Positions 44,290 through 53,207 of a stretch of DNA of 64,000 bases are shown piece by piece (position 1 is the first letter of the stretch; every line of letters starts with the position of its first letter). This stretch comes from Nocardia lijiangensis NBRC 108240 (lineage in GTDB: Bacteria; Actinomycetota; Actinomycetes; Mycobacteriales; Mycobacteriaceae). Under the pieces are notes generated by a model. It saw nothing but the letters and a program-made list of their open reading frames with translations. It did not search any database and was not told the DNA's origin. Location: assembly GCF_001613045.1 (NCBI RefSeq), contig NZ_BDBP01000051.1, positions 1 through 64,000 on the forward strand, written 5' to 3'. The position numbers and the translations under genes were made by a program.

Positions 44290-44535
44290 ATGACCGAACA
44301 GGACATCCTGGAACGCATCAAGCAACTGGTCGACGACGAGCACAAGCTGCGCTCGAAGGCGACCTCCGGCGACGTGGACCCGGTGACCGAACGGCAGCGG
44401 CTCGCCGAGCTGGAAGTGATGCTCGACCAGTGCTGGGACCTGCTGCGGCAGCGCAGGGCCAGGATCTACGCGGGCGCCTCCCCCGACGACGCGCAGGTCA
44501 GCTCGCCGCGCCAGGTCGAGGGCTATCTGCAGTGA
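44290..44535 (+). CDS. DUF2630 family protein
   Basis: 81 residues, mostly helical: MTEQDILERIKQLVDDEHKL, RLAELEVMLDQCWDLLRQRR and a C-terminal SPRQVEGYLQ, the DUF2630 pattern. Function unknown. Its stop overlaps the GTG of the flavoprotein gene (GTGA), so the two are translationally coupled. Confidence 0.85.
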   Translation: MTEQDILERIKQLVDDEHKLRSKATSGDVDPVTERQRLAELEVMLDQCWDLLRQRRARIYAGASPDDAQVSSPRQVEGYLQ

Positions 44536-45968
44536 GCTCCGACCCGTCCGCCGAATACGACGTCATCGTGATCGGCGGCGGCCCCGCCGGGGAGAACGCC
44601 GCCGCCTACGCGATCGCGGGCAGCGAACGCACCGCCGCCATCGTCGAGCGCGAACTGCTCGGCGGCGAATGTTCGTATTGGGCCTGCATGCCGAGCAAGG
44701 CACTGCTGCGTCCCGGGCATCTGCTGGCCGCCGTCCGCGCTGTGCCGGGAATCGATGCGAAGGACTTGGACGTCGAGGCCGTGCTCGCCCACCGCGATCG
44801 GATCGTGCACGACCACGACGACACCGGCCAGGTCGAGTGGGCCGAACAGAGCCGCATCGAGGTGATCAAGGGCGCGGGCCGGCTCGCGGGGGAACGCTTG
44901 GTCGAGGTCGGCGGTCGCACGCTGCGCGCCAGGCACGCGGTGGTGCTGGCGACCGGAACCCGGGCCCGCATCCCCGATGTGCCCGGCCTGCGCGACGCCC
45001 TGCCGTGGACCTCGCGTGACGCGACCAACCTGCACGAGGTCCCGCGGCGCGTGGTGCTGATCGGCGGTGGCGTGGTGGCCTGCGAATCGGCGACCTGGCT
45101 CGCCATGCTCGGCGCCGAGGTCACCCTGCTGGTGCGCGGCAAGGCGCTGCTCGGCAACGCCGAGCCGTTCGCGGGCGAGCGGGTCGCGGGTGCGCTCGCC
45201 GAGGCGGGCGTCCAGGTGCTGTTCGAGACCGAACCGGCGCGCGTCACGCGCTCGGAGCCGAAGGACACCGGCGAGGGCCGGATCCACGGCGGCGCCGTCA
45301 CCGTGGAGACGCGCGGCGCGCACACCGGCTCGATCGAGGCCGACGAGATCGTGGTCGCGGCCGGGCGCGGACCGGCGACCGCCGAACTCGGGCTCGCCGC
45401 AGTCGGATTGGCGGACGGCTACGTCGAGGTCGACGACCATTTGTCCGCGCGCGACGTACCCGGCCAGTGGCTGTACGCGGTGGGCGACGTGAATCACCGT
45501 GCCGCACTGACGCATATGGGCAAATACCAGGCCAGGGTGTGCGGCGACGTGATCGCTGCGCGCGCCGAGCAGCGTCCGCTCACCGGCGCGCGCTACGCCG
45601 CGACCGCCGACCACGAGCAGGTCCCGCAGGTGGTGTTCACCAGCCCCGAGGTGGCCTCGGTCGGCCTCACCGAGTCGGCAGCCCGCCGCGCGGGCTACCG
45701 CGTCGACACCGTGGAAATCGATATCGCGGTCGCGGGCTCCTCGCTCGCCCGCGAAAACTATTCGGGCCGAGCCAAAATCGTCATCGACACCGCCGCCGAC
45801 ACCCTGCTCGGCGCGACCTTCGCCGGACCGGAGATCGGCGAACTGCTGCACGCCGCCACCATCGCGGTGGTCGGCAAGGTCCCGCTCGACACCCTGTGGC
45901 ACGCCGTGCCCGCATACCCGACGGTCAGCGAGATCTGGTTGCGCCTGCTGGAGGCTCGCCGCCGGTGA
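44532..45968 (+). CDS. FAD-dependent pyridine nucleotide-disulphide oxidoreductase
   Basis: 478 residues, class I disulphide-oxidoreductase fold. Dinucleotide sites GGGPAGENAAAYA (14-26) and GGGVVACESATWL for FAD and NAD(P). The redox disulphide is C47 and C52 in CSYWACMPSK, the spacing normal for this family (CxxxxC) but with atypical residues between. A late HxxxxPTVSE segment supplies the His/Glu base pair. It resembles mercuric reductase and dihydrolipoamide dehydrogenase; true substrate unknown. Confidence 0.86.
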   Translation: MSSDPSAEYDVIVIGGGPAGENAAAYAIAGSERTAAIVERELLGGECSYWACMPSKALLRPGHLLAAVRAVPGIDAKDLDVEAVLAHRDRIVHDHDDTGQVEWAEQSRIEVIKGAGRLAGERLVEVGGRTLRARHAVVLATGTRARIPDVPGLRDALPWTSRDATNLHEVPRRVVLIGGGVVACESATWLAMLGAEVTLLVRGKALLGNAEPFAGERVAGALAEAGVQVLFETEPARVTRSEPKDTGEGRIHGGAVTVETRGAHTGSIEADEIVVAAGRGPATAELGLAAVGLADGYVEVDDHLSARDVPGQWLYAVGDVNHRAALTHMGKYQARVCGDVIAARAEQRPLTGARYAATADHEQVPQVVFTSPEVASVGLTESAARRAGYRVDTVEIDIAVAGSSLARENYSGRAKIVIDTAADTLLGATFAGPEIGELLHAATIAVVGKVPLDTLWHAVPAYPTVSEIWLRLLEARRR

Positions 45969-45996
45969 CACGGCATGGCCGAGAACGAAATTCGGC

Positions 45997-47508
45997 TCAG
46001 GTCAGGGTCGGAACGCGAATGCCCTTCCATGCCAATCGTTTCGCGCCCTCCGGGTCGTATTCGAGCCGGGTCGGGTGATCGATGATCAGGGTTGCTCGGC
46101 TGGTCTCGGTGTAGACGGGCCAGGACGGCAGCGGTACGCCGGTGCGGGCGAACGATATCCAGTTGTCCTGGAACTGATCGGTCACCGCGAGCAGGCCGCG
46201 GCGCCCGCCGGCCGCGGTGAAGGCGCGCCCAATTGGGCTGTCGGCGGCGCCGAAAACCGGGATCAGATCGATGGCGTGCGTGGCGCCGACGCCGGCGAGT
46301 CGCAGTGCGCGCGGGGCGAAGTCGTAGCGGTAGGCATAGGTCGGGGCGTAACGGCTGTGTCCCTCCATGACCGTGACGGAGGGACGCCAGAACACATAGT
46401 CACCGCCCATGCGCACCGCGACCGACGGCTGCGGGTAGCCCGGGTAGGCCGCCGTGACCCGGGCCTCGGTGTCCGCACCGGCGCGTTCGAATATCTTGTG
46501 CAGGCGAGCCGGATTGGTGGGCAGCATGTCGGCGAACCGCGCGAACAGCGCCCCCTCTTCGCGATTGGTGCCGATGATGAGCGGCACTCGGTGCGCGGTG
46601 CCGTCGGAGATCGCGTCGACCGGGGAGTGCGGCAAGTATTCGCCGTCTATCACCGGGCAGATGGGAAACAGGCCAGGCAGCTCGCTCAATACCGCCCTGC
46701 TCGTGCGGTCGACGGCCTTACGGATGTCGTTGGCGGGCGCCTCGATCAGGGCGCGGGCCGCGTCGGCGGGATCGGCGCCCAAGGCGTCGAGGCAGCGGCG
46801 GGCGAAGGTCGCGGCGTCCTCGGCGTTCAATGCCCAATCGGCGGGCGGGCTCTGGGCGATGCCGCGGTGGAACAGTCCGCGCGCGGCGGGGGTGGCGAGC
46901 AGCGCGAGCACGGCGTGCGCGCCCGCGGATTCACCGAAGATCGTGACGTTGTCCGGGTCGCCGCCGAACGCGGCGATATTGCGCCGCACCCATTTCAGCG
47001 CCGCGACCTGGTCGCGCAGGCCGAGGTTCGAGTCGAAGGGCCGCTGCGGCGTGCCGAAGCCGCTGAAGTCGACATAGCCGAAGGCGCCGAGCCGGTAGTT
47101 CAGCGACACGACGACCGCATCGCCGCGCAGCGCGAGCCGGGAGCCCGAATAGAGCGTCAGCGCCGAGGTGCCGATCAGGTAGCCGCCGCCGTGGATGAAC
47201 ACCAGCACCGGTCGCGGGCCCGCGGACGGCGCGGCGGGCACGGTGACGTTCAACGTCAGCGAGTCTTCGCTGGTCGGCTGGTAGGTCCGCGGTCCGATGC
47301 GGGCGCCCGCCCGGTGCTGCATGGACGCGGAACCGAACTCGGTGGCGATGCGCACTCCGGTCCACGGTGGCACCGGTTGCGGAGCGCGAAATCGCAGGTC
47401 TCCCACCGGCGGTGCGGCGTAGGGCAGTGAGCGCCAGCGCAGCACGCGGCGACCGCGGCGACCGCGGACAACACCGTCGGCGGTCTCGATGTCGATCGTT
47501 GCCACCAT
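45997..47508 (-). CDS. Type B carboxylesterase (alpha/beta-hydrolase)
   Basis: 503 residues, full length for the COesterase family. The nucleophile elbow is GESAGAHA; the oxyanion motif HGGGYLIGT; the Asp/Glu and His of the triad lie around NREEGALF and THAIDLIPVF. It hydrolyses carboxylic esters; substrate unknown. No signal peptide. ATG 47508 is supported by a leaderless -10 box. Confidence 0.88.
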   Translation of the reverse strand: MVATIDIETADGVVRGRRGRRVLRWRSLPYAAPPVGDLRFRAPQPVPPWTGVRIATEFGSASMQHRAGARIGPRTYQPTSEDSLTLNVTVPAAPSAGPRPVLVFIHGGGYLIGTSALTLYSGSRLALRGDAVVVSLNYRLGAFGYVDFSGFGTPQRPFDSNLGLRDQVAALKWVRRNIAAFGGDPDNVTIFGESAGAHAVLALLATPAARGLFHRGIAQSPPADWALNAEDAATFARRCLDALGADPADAARALIEAPANDIRKAVDRTSRAVLSELPGLFPICPVIDGEYLPHSPVDAISDGTAHRVPLIIGTNREEGALFARFADMLPTNPARLHKIFERAGADTEARVTAAYPGYPQPSVAVRMGGDYVFWRPSVTVMEGHSRYAPTYAYRYDFAPRALRLAGVGATHAIDLIPVFGAADSPIGRAFTAAGGRRGLLAVTDQFQDNWISFARTGVPLPSWPVYTETSRATLIIDHPTRLEYDPEGAKRLAWKGIRVPTLT

Positions 47509-47514
47509 TGATCG

Positions 47515-47520
47515 ATGGTA
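47515..47520 (-). promoter_or_regulatory. -10 box for a leaderless transcript
   Basis: Minus-strand TACCAT ends 6 nt before ATG 47508. Confidence 0.5.
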
Positions 47521-47570
47521 ACTGGATCAGGTTCTCACCTGCGGCGAACGCTTTCGGCCATCGACCGGGC

Positions 47571-48440
47571 TCACTTCAACAGGCGCGACATCCGGCGGTC
47601 GGCGAGCACCTTGCCTCCGGTCTGACAGGTGGCGCAGTACTGAAAGGACCGTTCGGCGTAGGAGACCTCGCGGACGGTGTCGCCGCAGACCGGGCACGGC
47701 AGCCCGGTGCGGGCATGGACCCGCATGCCGGAGCGCTTCTCGCCCTTGAGCCGCGCCGCGTCCTGGCCGACCGAGCGCTGGACAGCGTCGGTGAGCACGG
47801 CGCGCATCGCCTCGTACAGCTGCGCGATCTTCTCGGCGGAGAGGGTCTTCGTGTTCGCGAACGGCGAGACCTTGGCGGTGTGCAGGATCTCGTCGGAGTA
47901 GGCGTTGCCGATGCCCGCCAGCAGCGACTGGTCGACGATGGCCGTCTTGATCCGCTGCGACGCGCTGTGCAGGATTTCCGCGAACTGCGGCTCGGTGACG
48001 TCCAGCGCGTCCGGTCCGAGCCGCGCGATGCCGGGCACCCTCTTCGGATCCTCGACGATGTACACCGCGAGCCGCTTCTTGGTGCCCGCCTCGGTCAAGT
48101 CGAAAGCGGGTGTGGCGCCCTCGGGCGTGAAGAAGTGCACCCGCAGCGCCAGCGGGCTCTTGCCGCCCGGTTTCGGCGGGGTCGGGCTCGGTTCGTCGAT
48201 CCAGCGCAGCCAGCCGCCTCGGGACAGGTGGGTGATCAGCCAGATTCCCGAGCAGTCCATGCCGAGGAACTTGCCCCAGCGATCGGCGCCGGTCACGTCC
48301 CGCCCGGACAATGCCGTCACCGGAGGATCGAACGTCTTGACCGCACTGAGCGCCGCGACGTCGACACGCCCCACCACCGCGCCGACCGCGTGTTCCCGCA
48401 GGAACTGCGCCAACGCCTCCACCTCCGGTAGCTCGGGCAC
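47571..48440 (-). CDS. Fpg/Nei-family DNA glycosylase (base excision repair)
   Basis: 289 residues. Starts (M)PELPEVEAL, so the catalytic N-terminal proline is exposed after Met removal, with the neighbouring Glu. H2TH region (LLAGIGNAYSDEIL) and a C-terminal C4 zinc finger (CPVCG...CATCQ). It excises oxidised bases and cleaves AP sites. Sequence cannot decide between Fpg and Nei. GTG 48440 is fixed by the conserved start and a leaderless -10 box. Confidence 0.93.
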   Translation of the reverse strand: MPELPEVEALAQFLREHAVGAVVGRVDVAALSAVKTFDPPVTALSGRDVTGADRWGKFLGMDCSGIWLITHLSRGGWLRWIDEPSPTPPKPGGKSPLALRVHFFTPEGATPAFDLTEAGTKKRLAVYIVEDPKRVPGIARLGPDALDVTEPQFAEILHSASQRIKTAIVDQSLLAGIGNAYSDEILHTAKVSPFANTKTLSAEKIAQLYEAMRAVLTDAVQRSVGQDAARLKGEKRSGMRVHARTGLPCPVCGDTVREVSYAERSFQYCATCQTGGKVLADRRMSRLLK

Positions 48441-48447
48441 GCGTCCC

Positions 48448-48453
48448 AGGCTA
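48448..48453 (-). promoter_or_regulatory. -10 box for a leaderless transcript
   Basis: Minus-strand TAGCCT ends 7 nt before GTG 48440. Confidence 0.5.
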
Positions 48454-48486
48454 CTAGGGACCACCGACAGCGCGGCCGACGAACGA

Positions 48487-49227
48487 TCAGTCGCGGCGCA
48501 GCAGATAGATGTCCATGATCCAGCCCTTCTCGGCGCGCAGCCCGGCCCGCCGCCGCAGGATCTCCGCCTCCACCTCGCGCAGCGGACCCGCGACGAGCGT
48601 CTCGTCTGGCATGCCGAGGTAGGCGCCCCACCAGATGTGCACATCGGCGCCGGGCACCTCGGTGAAGGAGCATTCGCCGTCCAGCATGACCAGCGTCGAA
48701 CCGGGACCGAGCCCCTCCTCACGCAGCCTGCGGCCGGTGGTGACGTGCACCGGTTCACCGATTCGGTGCAGCACCATGCGGTGCCGCGCGGCCAGCGCCT
48801 GCGCACTGGTCACCCCGGGGATCACCTCGTAGTCGAAGGTGGTCCGCCCGCTGTCGAGCACGAGCTCCACCATGCGCAGGGTGCTGTCGTAGAGCGAAGG
48901 ATCGCCCCACACCAGGATCCCGCCGACGCCCTCCTCGGCCGCGAAAGCCTCCGCGAGCCGCGTGGCACGGCGCTCGTGCCAGTCCGCGACGACGCCGCGA
49001 TAGTCGGCGGGATCGCGATCGCGCGGCGGATCGGTGATCTCCACGACCCGGTACGGCCGCTCGACGTGTTCGGCCAGGATCGTGGTCCGCACGTCGAGCA
49101 GCTCCTGTTTCTCGACGCCCTTGGCGATCACGAAGAACGTGTCGACCTGCCGCATGGCCTTGATCGCCTGCACGGTCACCTGGTCCGGGTCGCCCGCACC
49201 GATGCCGATCACGAAGAGCTTGCGCAT
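48487..49227 (-). CDS. cobF: CobF: precorrin-6A synthase (deacetylating)
   Basis: 246 residues. SAM-dependent methyltransferase of the cobalamin family: GIGAGDPDQVTVQA at the start, VWGDPSLYDSTLRMVE, VIPGVTSAQALAARH and GECSFTEVPG. CobF methylates C1 and removes acetate in aerobic B12 synthesis. It is isolated from other cob genes here. ATG 49227 is supported by the family's start. Confidence 0.92.
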   Translation of the reverse strand: MRKLFVIGIGAGDPDQVTVQAIKAMRQVDTFFVIAKGVEKQELLDVRTTILAEHVERPYRVVEITDPPRDRDPADYRGVVADWHERRATRLAEAFAAEEGVGGILVWGDPSLYDSTLRMVELVLDSGRTTFDYEVIPGVTSAQALAARHRMVLHRIGEPVHVTTGRRLREEGLGPGSTLVMLDGECSFTEVPGADVHIWWGAYLGMPDETLVAGPLREVEAEILRRRAGLRAEKGWIMDIYLLRRD

Positions 49228-49295
49228 GCGCGTGAGCTTGCCAGCATCCCGACTCCGGGCGGCAATCCAGGCGGTGGTCCGCGCGAGCCCGACAG

Positions 49296-49301
49296 TAAGC
49301 T
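49296..49301 (+). promoter_or_regulatory. -10 box for a leaderless thyA transcript
   Basis: TAAGCT ends 8 nt before GTG 49310. Confidence 0.45.
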
Positions 49302-49309
49302 TGCCACTC

Positions 49310-50110
49310 GTGGCGACGGATACGCAGTACGAGGATTTGCTCCGGCTGGTGCTGGAGACCGGGACCGCGAAGGCGGATCGCACCGGCACCGGCACCCGCA
49401 GCGTGTTCGGCCATCAGCTGCGCTACGACCTCGCGGCGGGCTTCCCGCTGATCACCACCAAGAAGGTGCACCTCAAGTCGATCGTGTACGAGCTGCTGTG
49501 GTTCCTGCGCGGCGACTCCAACGTCGGCTGGCTGCGCGAGCACGGCGTCACGATCTGGGACGAGTGGGCCGACCCGCGGGGTGAACTCGGCCCCGTCTAC
49601 GGCGTGCAGTGGCGTTCCTGGCCGACCCCCGACGGCGCGCACATCGACCAGATCGGCCAGGTGCTCGACACCCTGCGCACCGACCCGGATTCGCGCCGCA
49701 TCATCGTCTCCGCGTGGAACGTCGGCGAGCTGGACAAGATGGCGCTTGCCCCGTGCCACGCGTTCTTCCAGTTCTACGTGGCCGACGGCAAGCTGTCCTG
49801 CCAGCTCTATCAGCGCAGCGCCGACCTGTTCCTCGGCGTGCCGTTCAACATCGCCAGTTACGCGCTGCTCACCCACATGGTGGCGCAGCAGACCGGGCTG
49901 GAACCCGGCGACTTCATCTGGACCGGCGGCGACTGCCACATCTACGACAACCACGTCGATCAGGTCACCGAGCAGCTGGGCCGCGCGCCGTACCTGTTCC
50001 CCGAGCTGCGCCTTCGCCGCGCGCCGAGCCTGTTCGACTACACCTACGAAGACGTGGAAGTCGTTGGCTACCAGCACCATCCGGCGATCAAGGCGCCGGT
50101 GGCGGTATGA
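49310..50110 (+). CDS. thyA: Thymidylate synthase
   Basis: 266 residues, full length. DRTGTGTRSVFGHQLRYDL, catalytic C149 in LAPCHAFFQFYV, QRSADLFLGVPFNIASYALL and the IYDNHVDQ motif. It converts dUMP to dTMP using methylene-THF. GTG 49310. The ATG of folA overlaps its TGA (ATGA). Confidence 0.97.
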   Translation: MATDTQYEDLLRLVLETGTAKADRTGTGTRSVFGHQLRYDLAAGFPLITTKKVHLKSIVYELLWFLRGDSNVGWLREHGVTIWDEWADPRGELGPVYGVQWRSWPTPDGAHIDQIGQVLDTLRTDPDSRRIIVSAWNVGELDKMALAPCHAFFQFYVADGKLSCQLYQRSADLFLGVPFNIASYALLTHMVAQQTGLEPGDFIWTGGDCHIYDNHVDQVTEQLGRAPYLFPELRLRRAPSLFDYTYEDVEVVGYQHHPAIKAPVAV

Positions 50111-50622
50111 GTTCGGCGCTGCGCACCCGCGCCATCGGCCTGATCTGGGCGCAGACCCCCGACGGCGTGATCGGCTTCGAGAACACCATTCCCTGGCGCG
50201 TCCCCGAGGACATGGCCAACTTCCGCACCGTGACCTGGGGCCACCCGGTGATCATGGGCAGGCGCACCTGGGATTCGCTGCCGCCGAAGTTCCGCCCGCT
50301 GGCCGGGCGCCGCAACATCGTGGTCACCAGGCAGCCGAACTGGTCGGCGCCGGGCGCCGAACGCGCCGGTTCGCTGGCCGAGGCGCTGGAGCTGAGCGCG
50401 CCGGATTCGGTGTGGATCGCGGGCGGCGGCGAGATCTACCGCACCGCCATGGATTTCGCGACCGAACTGGTGGTGACCGAAGTGGAGATCAGCGTTCAGG
50501 GCGACGCGCACGCCCCCGCGATCGGTCCGGAATGGCACGCCGATGAGCCGGAGCCGTGGCGCACGTCCACCACCGGTCTGCGCTTTCGCATCCGCCGGTA
50601 TCTGCGCCGCGCCGCGGTCTGA
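50107..50622 (+). CDS. folA: Dihydrofolate reductase
   Basis: 171 residues. GLIWAQTPDGVIGFENTIPW, the RVPEDMANFRTVTWGHPVIM GRRTW region and VWIAGGGEIYR. It regenerates tetrahydrofolate used by ThyA, its operon partner. Length matches mycobacterial DHFR plus about ten residues. Confidence 0.96.
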   Translation: MSSALRTRAIGLIWAQTPDGVIGFENTIPWRVPEDMANFRTVTWGHPVIMGRRTWDSLPPKFRPLAGRRNIVVTRQPNWSAPGAERAGSLAEALELSAPDSVWIAGGGEIYRTAMDFATELVVTEVEISVQGDAHAPAIGPEWHADEPEPWRTSTTGLRFRIRRYLRRAAV

Positions 50623-50631
50623 TCGGACCCG

Positions 50632-50673
50632 CCCGGCAACACGCCGGGTACGGGCAGGCCCGGCAAACCGGGC
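50632..50673 (+). terminator. Double hairpin after thyA-folA
   Basis: CCCGGC-AACAC-GCCGGG (50632-50648) followed by GCCCGG-CAAA-CCGGGC (50658-50673). Confidence 0.6.
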
Positions 50674-50795
50674 ACGCGGACGGCCCAGGTCGGGCATACT
50701 CCTGGATATGCGGCGGCGCGGACCATCGTCCGCCCGAGCGCACCGAGCCGGTGACACCAGCCCTGCACCGGCGGATGTGACGCGAAAGGCAGTCC

Positions 50796-51122
50796 ATGGA
50801 CAAGAAATCCCTGACCGCGGTCGCTCGTCAGCAATTGAAATTGGCCGCAACTGCCACCAGCGGGCGCAGCTCGCAGACCATCTTCGGCGGCCACGCCCAA
50901 ACGCTGCGTCAGACCGTCGTCGGCCTCACCGCGGGCCAGAGCCTGGCCGAACACGACAACGCGGGCGACGCCACCCTGCTGGTGCTCACCGGCACCCTGA
51001 CCTTGATCAGCGGCGCGAACGAATGGAAAGGCTCGGCGGGTGACCTGCTCGTCGTCCCCAAGGCAAGGCACAGCGTGAAAGCGGTCGACGACGTCGCATT
51101 CCTGCTGACGGTCGCGAAGTAG
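50796..51122 (+). CDS. Small cupin-domain protein
   Basis: 108 residues. Cupin pattern: SLAEHDNAGDATLLVLTGTLTL (motif 1 with His) and GDLLVVPKARHSVKAVDDVAF (motif 2 with PxxxxH). Metal- and substrate-binding specificity unknown. ATG 50796 with GCGAAAGGCAG upstream. It precedes a very long hairpin. Confidence 0.85.
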   Translation: MDKKSLTAVARQQLKLAATATSGRSSQTIFGGHAQTLRQTVVGLTAGQSLAEHDNAGDATLLVLTGTLTLISGANEWKGSAGDLLVVPKARHSVKAVDDVAFLLTVAK

Positions 51123-51218
51123 GCCGCCTCCCCACAGCCCGCCCATCCGCGCACGCTCAGAGCAAACGCGCCTTCCTCGCACTCCCAACCACCCACGGAG
51201 CGAGCCCGACGAGCGACC

Positions 51219-51310
51219 GTTCGCGGCCGTCTCGCTTCCCAGCGGTCGAAGCGCATGCGCCGCAGGCGCGAGTCTCGACCGCTGGGAAGCGAGACATAAG
51301 GGCCGCGAAC
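51219..51310. other. 92-nt perfect long hairpin between cupin and DyP genes
   Basis: Arms of 10 bp plus 21 bp (51219-51249 with 51275-51310, interrupted by one 5-nt bulge at 51296-51300) enclose a loop that itself contains GCGCC-GCA-GGCGC. It could terminate the cupin gene, or be a small palindromic element. Confidence 0.8.
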
Positions 51311-51331
51311 ACGCGCGCGCCAGCGCGCCAA

Positions 51332-51337
51332 TAGACT
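51332..51337 (+). promoter_or_regulatory. -10 box for a leaderless DyP/encapsulin transcript
   Basis: TAGACT ends 6 nt before ATG 51344. Confidence 0.5.
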
Positions 51338-51343
51338 CCGCTC

Positions 51344-52387
51344 ATGGGTGAGCCGCAGCCGATCCTTGAACCGCTCACGCCGGCCGCGATCTTCCTCGTC
51401 GCCACCATCGACCATGGCGGAGAAGCGGCGGTGCGTGATCTGCTCGCCGATCTGCCGGGTTTGCGCCGTTCGGTCGGTTTCCGGTTACCGGGCGCCGGGT
51501 TGAGCTGTGTCGCCTCGATCGGCTCGGACGCGTGGGACCGCCTGTTCGCCGGGCCGCGGCCCGCCGAGCTGCATCCGCTGCGTGAGTTCGTCGGCGCGCA
51601 CCATCGGGCGCCCTCCACACCGGGCGATCTGCTGTTCCATATCAGGTCCGAGGTGCACGACGCCTGTTTCGAGCTGGCGATGGTGATCGGCGATCGGCTG
51701 GCGGGCGCCGCGACCATCGTCGACGAGACCGTCGGCTTCCGCTATTTCGAGCAGCGCGACCTGCTCGGTTTCGTGGACGGCACCGAGAATCCCGAGGGCG
51801 CGTCCGCGGTCGGCGCCGCGCTGATCGGCTCCGAGGATCCCGAATTCGCCGGTGGCAGTTACGTGATCGTGCAGAAGTACCTGCATCCGCTCGACGAGTG
51901 GCGCGCGCTGACGGTCGAGGAGCAGGAGAAGGTCATCGGCCGCACCAAACTGGACGATTTCGAGCTCTCCGACGAGGACAAGCCCGCGAATTCGCATGTC
52001 GCGGTGAACACCGTGGTCGACGCGGACGGCACCGAACGCCAGATCGTGCGCGCCAACATGCCGTTCGGCAGCGTGCGCGAAGGCCAGTTCGGTACCTACT
52101 ACATCGCCTACGCGGCCACCCCGAGCGTCACCGAGACCATGCTCTCGCGAATGTTCGAGGGCACCGAAGAGGCTGCCTACGACCGCATTCTGGACTTCTC
52201 CGTCGCGGTCACCGGCACGCTGTTCTTCACGCCACCACTGGATTTCTTCGACGAGCTGCCGCCTCCGCCGGACGCGGCCGCCGCGGAGACGGGCGGGGAA
52301 TCTTTGCCGCCCAACGACGTTTCTATGTCCGCCGTGGCGGGCGATGGCTCACTCGGTATCGGCACGTTGAAAAGGAGCACGCTGTGA
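51344..52387 (+). CDS. DyP-type peroxidase with encapsulin cargo-loading peptide
   Basis: 347 residues. The GxxDG motif GFVDGTENP has catalytic D145; the proximal heme ligand is H218 (NSHVAVN). The C-terminal ~40 residues are a disordered Pro/Ala linker ending in DGSLGIGTLKRSTL, matching the encapsulin cargo peptide DGSLGIGSLK-type seen in mycobacteria. The enzyme therefore is packed inside the shell encoded next. It oxidises dyes and phenols with H2O2, probably in oxidative-stress defence. GTGA overlaps with the encapsulin gene. Confidence 0.95.
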   Translation: MGEPQPILEPLTPAAIFLVATIDHGGEAAVRDLLADLPGLRRSVGFRLPGAGLSCVASIGSDAWDRLFAGPRPAELHPLREFVGAHHRAPSTPGDLLFHIRSEVHDACFELAMVIGDRLAGAATIVDETVGFRYFEQRDLLGFVDGTENPEGASAVGAALIGSEDPEFAGGSYVIVQKYLHPLDEWRALTVEEQEKVIGRTKLDDFELSDEDKPANSHVAVNTVVDADGTERQIVRANMPFGSVREGQFGTYYIAYAATPSVTETMLSRMFEGTEEAAYDRILDFSVAVTGTLFFTPPLDFFDELPPPPDAAAAETGGESLPPNDVSMSAVAGDGSLGIGTLKRSTL

Positions 52388-53184
52388 ACAACCTCCATCG
52401 CGAACTCGCGCCGATCACCTCCGAGGCATGGACGGCGATCGAAGAAGAGGCGGGCCGCACCTTCAAGCGGCATATCGCGGGCCGCCGGGTGGTCGATGTG
52501 TCCGGCCCGCACGGCGCCGCCTACTCCGCCGTCGGGCTCGGCCGCACCACCGCGATCGACGCACCGGACGAGGGCGTGCAGGCGCGCCAGCGCGTCGTCG
52601 CGCCGCTGGTCGAGCTGCGGGTGCCGTTCACGCTCTCGCGCGAGGAACTCGACAACGTCGAGCGCGGCGCCAAGGACACCGATCTGGACCCGGTGAAGGA
52701 GGCCGCGCGACGCATCGCCTTCGCCGAGGACCGCGCCATCTTCGAGGGCTATCCCGGCGCGAACATCACGGGTATCCGGGCCAGTTCGTCGAACGAGGCG
52801 ATCCAGGTGCCCAGCGATCCGCGCTTGGTCCCGGAGGCGGTCGCGCAATCGCTGAGCGCGCTGCGCCTGGCCGGCGTCGACGGACCGTACTCGGTGCTGC
52901 TGAGCGCCGACCTCTACACCGCGGTGAGCGAGACCTCCGACCACGGCCACCCGATCCGCACCCACATCGAGCGGCTCATCCCGGAGGGCCAGATCATCTG
53001 GGCCCCGGCCATCGACGGCGCGTTCGTGCTGACCACCCGGGGCGGCGACTTCGACCTGAGCCTCGGCCAGGACCTCTCCATCGGCTACCTCTCGCACGAC
53101 GCCGAGTCGGTGCAGCTCTACTTCCAGCAGAGTCTGCAGTTCCTGGTCTACACCGCGGAGGCGGCGGTCGCGTTGCGCGCCTGA
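52384..53184 (+). CDS. Encapsulin nanocompartment shell protein (family 1)
   Basis: 266 residues. HK97-like fold typical of family 1: NNLHRELAPITSEAWTAIEEE, ARRIAFAEDRAIFEGY, IGYLSHDAESVQLYFQQS. It self-assembles into a 60-mer cage that holds the DyP peroxidase through its cargo peptide. GTG 52384 is coupled to the DyP stop. Length is standard. Confidence 0.95.
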   Translation: MNNLHRELAPITSEAWTAIEEEAGRTFKRHIAGRRVVDVSGPHGAAYSAVGLGRTTAIDAPDEGVQARQRVVAPLVELRVPFTLSREELDNVERGAKDTDLDPVKEAARRIAFAEDRAIFEGYPGANITGIRASSSNEAIQVPSDPRLVPEAVAQSLSALRLAGVDGPYSVLLSADLYTAVSETSDHGHPIRTHIERLIPEGQIIWAPAIDGAFVLTTRGGDFDLSLGQDLSIGYLSHDAESVQLYFQQSLQFLVYTAEAAVALRA

Positions 53185-53207
53185 CGCTGCTCGCGAGCGG
53201 TCGGTAT

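Noticed and set aside
44229..44531. Leaderless long start (ATG 44229, after TAGCAT) giving an N-terminal extension of the flavoprotein
   Set aside because: The frame overlaps DUF2630 completely and its translation is low-complexity. The flavin-binding strand begins right after GTG 44532.
49228..49309. Possible cobalamin riboswitch upstream of cobF
   Set aside because: Only ~80 nt separate cobF from thyA, and no B12-box is seen.
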